Positions 61,157 through 64,000 of a DNA stretch of 64,000 nucleotides are shown one piece after another. The notes under the pieces are model-generated. The model had not been told where the DNA came from and searched no databases. It saw only the letters and a list, made by a program, of their open reading frames with translations. The DNA is taken from positions 186,001 to 250,000 of the forward strand of contig NZ_RAQJ01000004.1 of assembly GCF_003610635.1 (NCBI RefSeq), given 5' to 3'. The stretch comes from Ichthyenterobacterium magnum. Lineage in GTDB: Bacteria > Bacteroidota > Bacteroidia > Flavobacteriales > Flavobacteriaceae. How positions within the stretch are numbered: position 1 is the stretch's first letter; every line of letters starts with the position of its first letter. The translations under genes were made by a program, and so were the position numbers.

Positions 61157-61214
61157 TGACACAAAAAACTCTTGCTACTTTTTCAGTAGCTCCATAAACT
61201 TTATCTATTTTCAT
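61157..61214 (-). other. Out-of-frame start of the lipoprotein signal peptide (apparent frameshift)
   Basis: ATG at 61214 opens MKIDKVYGATEKVARVF, a charged N-region, but the frame leaves that of the lipoprotein by one base. Deleting one T of the six-T run (61163-61168 on the plus strand as A6) joins it to the hydrophobic core SMFIVFSCSLFIVSC. This is a sequencing error, a slippage switch, or a decayed gene. Confidence 0.55.
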
Positions 61215-61710
61215 TTTTTTAAATTTAAATATTAAACTTATTCTAATAAGAAGCATTAGTTTCTAGAAGTAAAATATTGAAGTATTATAAAAATAAACTG
61301 GCACCAGTTTTGATTAATCATCTGTTAATTTCATCTTATGACTAATACTTCTAAACAAATCATAATCAGCAATTAACACAACTAATATATATATATATAT
61401 ATATATATATCTAAAAATCAAGACGTATTTTTAATTATTGTTATAAACAGTGTAATGTTAAAAAAAATAACCACTCAATAAAGCTAGACATGTGTTAGAT
61501 AGTACGGAAAAACCGTAACTAAAATGATTATTAAAATAATATTTTAACAAACTCATTAACAGTTTGTTATAAAAATATTTTGTAAATCTATTAAAAATAA
61601 TTAGTATGTTATAGTTTCTAAATTAAGTTTATCTTTCTTACTTAAAACCTCATATGTAACAAAAATTAAAATCTATCGTCTTACTTTTAACTAATCAATC
61701 ATAAATTACT
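61215..61710. other. About 500-bp non-coding gap
   Basis: Upstream of both the lipoprotein (minus) and the ABC pair (plus). It contains an (AT)13 microsatellite at 61385-61410, a small stem TACGG-AAAAA-CCGTA (61503-61517) and an AACAAACT/AGTTTGTT hairpin (61546-61568). No ORF or TAnnTTTG box was recognised for the ABC gene. Confidence 0.5.
61385..61410. repeat. (AT)13 dinucleotide tract
   Basis: 26 bp of pure AT repeat. Such tracts slip during replication and may extrude as cruciforms. It lies in the divergent promoter gap. Confidence 0.95.
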
Positions 61711-62607
61711 TTGGAATCAATTTTAACAATCAATAACCTTACAAAGAAGTTTGGTTACTTAACAGCAGTAAAAGACTTAAGCTTTACTATAAACAAAGGA
61801 AATGTTTATGGTATTCTTGGACCAAACGGAAGTGGAAAATCTACAACCTTAGGTGTAGTTTTAAATGTCGTTAATAAAACGCAGGGTGATTTTCATTGGT
61901 TTGATGGTAATACCTCAACTCATGATGCACTTAAAAAAGTTGGAGCTATAATCGAGCGACCAAACTTTTATCCATATATGACTGCTTATCAAAACTTAAA
62001 ACTAGTATGTAAGATTAAGGGCGTCGATTATAGTAAAATTCAAGAAAAGCTTGAAATAGTTGGTTTAGATGACCGAAAAGATCATAAATTTAGAACCTAT
62101 TCTTTAGGGATGAAACAACGTTTAGCTATTGCTTCTGCACTTTTAAACGACCCTGAAATTTTAATTCTAGATGAGCCAACTAATGGTTTAGACCCACAAG
62201 GAATTCACCAAATAAGGCAAATCATAAAAGATATAGCTAGTAACGGAACAACAATACTTTTAGCATCTCATTTGCTAGATGAAGTAGAAAAGGTTTGTTC
62301 TCACGTTGTTGTACTTCGTAAAGGAAAAAAATTGTATTCTGGTCGTGTTGACGAAATGATTTCCAGCCATGGTTTTTTTGAATTGAAATCTGAAAATCAA
62401 GAAGAGTTAATAAAGTTTCTAGAAGGTAATTCTTCCTTTAAATCAATTAAAACAGAAGATAATCTCATCACTGCATTTTTAAATGAACCTATGGATTCTT
62501 CAACATTTAATAGACTATTATTTGATAAAGGCATTGTGCTGTCTCATTTGGTGCAACGAAAGGAAAGTCTTGAAGAACAGTTTTTACAGTTAACAGACAA
62601 CAACTAA
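61711..62607 (+). CDS. ABC transporter ATP-binding protein
   Basis: 298 residues from a TTG start (MESILTINNLTKKFG); no ATG is near. Walker A GPNGSGKST, Q-loop region in IIERPNFYPYMTA, signature YSLGMKQRL, Walker B ILILDEP, H-loop LASHLLDE. The C-terminal about 80 residues are the extra domain of the CcmA/NatA/bacitracin-exporter type. It pairs with the permease 28 bp downstream to make an exporter of unknown substrate. Confidence 0.93.
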   Translation: MESILTINNLTKKFGYLTAVKDLSFTINKGNVYGILGPNGSGKSTTLGVVLNVVNKTQGDFHWFDGNTSTHDALKKVGAIIERPNFYPYMTAYQNLKLVCKIKGVDYSKIQEKLEIVGLDDRKDHKFRTYSLGMKQRLAIASALLNDPEILILDEPTNGLDPQGIHQIRQIIKDIASNGTTILLASHLLDEVEKVCSHVVVLRKGKKLYSGRVDEMISSHGFFELKSENQEELIKFLEGNSSFKSIKTEDNLITAFLNEPMDSSTFNRLLFDKGIVLSHLVQRKESLEEQFLQLTDNN

Positions 62608-62635
62608 CCATTATCAATCAAACAATCAACCACAC

Positions 62636-63460
62636 ATGTTACGACTTATAAATTTAGAATTACAAAAACTACTCTTAAACAGAGCTAGTAAAGTATTAAT
62701 TTTTATATCCTTTATTTTACCCTTTACGGTTTTAGTACTATCGTCAATTAAAATCAATTTTTTTGGTTTTTTTACACTGGAATTGGGAGAATTAGGAATT
62801 TTTAATTTTCCAATTATTTGGCACATCACTACTTTTTTTGCTGCTCAATTTAAATTTTTCTTTGCCATTGTTGTAGTAAGTATGATTGGTAATGAATACA
62901 GTAACAAAACGATAAAGCAGAATCTTATTGATGGTTTAAGTAAAAAAGAATTCATTTTATCTAAATTTTACACAATTGTATTCTTTTCTCTTTTAGCAAC
63001 TATTTTAATTGGAGTCGCTACTTTTTTAATTGGGATGTACTATTCTAGTTATACTGAAGCTACTATAGTGTTTAGAGAAATTGAATTTTTATTAGCATAC
63101 TTTATTAAGCTCGTTGGTTTTTTTAGTCTATGTTTATTTTTAGGCATGTTGGTTAAACGTTCTGCTTTTGCATTAGCCTTCTTGTTTGTGCTATTTATAG
63201 TTGAATGGATAATTTTAGGATTAATAACTTGGCAGGCAAACTTTAATATAGCAGAAAAGATTCAAAACTTTTTTCCTTTAAAATCAATGCATAAGCTTAT
63301 AGACCAGCCTTTTCAACGTATCATGATGACTAAATTTCCAGAAAAAACAGAAATAGCTTATGATTACGCAGTACATTGGTATGAAATAGTTATTGTTTTA
63401 GGTTGGACAGCACTTTTTGTCTTTTTATCATACAGATTATTAAAGAAGCGAGATTTATAA
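62636..63460 (+). CDS. ABC-2 type transporter permease
   Basis: 274 residues with six hydrophobic segments (about 20-40, 55-85, 115-140, 155-178, 185-210, 250-268) and the ABC-2 coupling motif region MIGNEYSNKTIKQNLIDGLSKKEF. It would form the membrane half of the exporter with the ATPase just upstream. No promoter of its own. After it comes a 110-bp gap in which the next secreted-protein gene has its start region. Confidence 0.9.
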   Translation: MLRLINLELQKLLLNRASKVLIFISFILPFTVLVLSSIKINFFGFFTLELGELGIFNFPIIWHITTFFAAQFKFFFAIVVVSMIGNEYSNKTIKQNLIDGLSKKEFILSKFYTIVFFSLLATILIGVATFLIGMYYSSYTEATIVFREIEFLLAYFIKLVGFFSLCLFLGMLVKRSAFALAFLFVLFIVEWIILGLITWQANFNIAEKIQNFFPLKSMHKLIDQPFQRIMMTKFPEKTEIAYDYAVHWYEIVIVLGWTALFVFLSYRLLKKRDL

Positions 63461-63570
63461 TATCTTTATTTGCATGTTTGGGATTCGCAACCTTTCTATA
63501 ATTTAATTAGGATTTTCTTAGTATAGAATGTTATATAATTGTTATCCCTCAATGCGGTATTGCATATTAT

Positions 63571-64000
63571 ATGAAAAAGAAAATAGTTTTTATAACTACT
63601 TTATTGTTTTGCTTGTGCTTAAGTTATGCACAACAAGAAGCTTCTTTTTGGTATTTTGGGCAAAATGCCGGACTTCAATTTAATTCGGTAACTGGTACGG
63701 TTACAACATTAACAGATGGACAATTAAACACACTTGAAGGTTGTACGTCAATTTCTGATACTAATGGTAATTTACTTTTTTATTCAGATGGGAGAACCAT
63801 TTGGAATAGTAACCACAATCCAATGCCTAATGCGAGTGAAGCTTTTGGAACAGGCTTAAAAGGTGACGATTCTAGTACGTCTTCAGGGTTATTTGTACCC
63901 AAACCACAAGATCCAGACTTATACTATATTTTCACTGTAGATGAACCTCATCATGATAATCCATCAGCTCCAACTCCAAATGATGATGGTTTAAATAATG
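63571..64000 (+). CDS. Secreted flavobacterial surface protein, 5' part only (cut by window edge)
   Basis: ATG 63571 opens a frame that runs off the right edge (143 codons seen). The signal peptide MKKKIVFITTLLFCLCLSYA is followed by WYFGQNAGLQFN, ISDTNGNLLFYSDGRTIWN and VPKPQDPDLYYIFTVDE. That pattern of blade-like repeats is well known from gliding-motility-associated and T9SS-sorted proteins with C-terminal domains, so the missing end probably has such a domain. Confidence in a secreted T9SS cargo is fair; exact class is not decided. Confidence 0.75.
   Translation, partial: MKKKIVFITTLLFCLCLSYAQQEASFWYFGQNAGLQFNSVTGTVTTLTDGQLNTLEGCTSISDTNGNLLFYSDGRTIWNSNHNPMPNASEAFGTGLKGDDSSTSSGLFVPKPQDPDLYYIFTVDEPHHDNPSAPTPNDDGLNN

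Noticed and set aside
61385-61410. CRISPR-like or satellite array
   Set aside because: It is a simple AT dinucleotide tract with no spacers and no cas genes in the window.

Overview
The window is AT-rich chromosomal DNA that reads throughout as a marine-type member of the Flavobacteriaceae (Bacteroidota). The grounds are a GldI gliding lipoprotein, type IX secretion (T9SS) C-terminal sorting domains on surface proteins, Bacteroidota families (DUF3810, DUF5606, DUF6503, DUF349), absence of Shine-Dalgarno sequences, and many promoters of the Bacteroidota type (a TAnnTTTG -7 box, sometimes with TTG about 19-20 bp upstream). Genus cannot be fixed from the sequence alone.

Layout. 1-2377 is a secreted M4 metalloprotease cut by the left edge. 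2.5-5.8 kb holds ndk and, divergently, a DHH phosphoesterase, gldI and a cyclophilin-FKBP lipoprotein. 5.8-13.7 kb holds a PepD-type dipeptidase, a DUF3810 membrane metallopeptidase, two secreted amidohydrolase paralogues and a DUF6503 lipoprotein. 13.8-18.5 kb is a 1545-residue repeat-built T9SS surface protein. 18.7-22.7 kb holds an RNA methyltransferase, a Ste24 protease and a PLP enzyme.

22.7-27.3 kb is an accessory segment assembled between the PLP enzyme and the RelA/SpoT gene. It contains a lipoprotein plus a small membrane protein (candidate toxin and immunity) flanked by about 165-bp direct repeats made from the 3' end of the PLP gene. Next comes a three-gene toxin-antitoxin-SecB-like-chaperone (TAC) operon with a 16-bp palindromic operator. 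Last is an Lrp/YgjV/GNAT module bracketed by a 35-bp repeat.

27.4-44.9 kb is housekeeping: relA/spoT, fur and purA; an OstA-like protein; a class III aminotransferase; a TPR protein; two tandem DUF368 (PopT-type) lipid-phosphate transporters with aroE; DUF349; then mazG, DUF5606, def and ruvX on the minus strand and dapD on the plus strand. 44.9-56.0 kb is a cell-envelope glycan cluster (sugar kinase, GT9, several GT2 and GT4 enzymes, methyltransferases, polysaccharide deacetylase) with frequent strand switches and convergent genes that touch or overlap. 56.1-60.1 kb holds Sua5/YciO, CCA transferase, GNAT, heme A synthase and a pRiA4b ORF3-like protein.

60.1-61.2 kb holds a second lipoprotein plus small-membrane-protein pair. 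Its lipoprotein has a glycine-zipper tail and an apparent frameshift in the signal peptide. The right end carries an ABC exporter pair and the start of another secreted gliding/T9SS-type protein.

The parts that most deserve a second look are the TAC operon and the two lipoprotein/membrane-protein pairs, which share an architecture with different tails, together with the duplication scars around the first pair. No CRISPR array, rRNA, tRNA, transposase or integrase was recognised.
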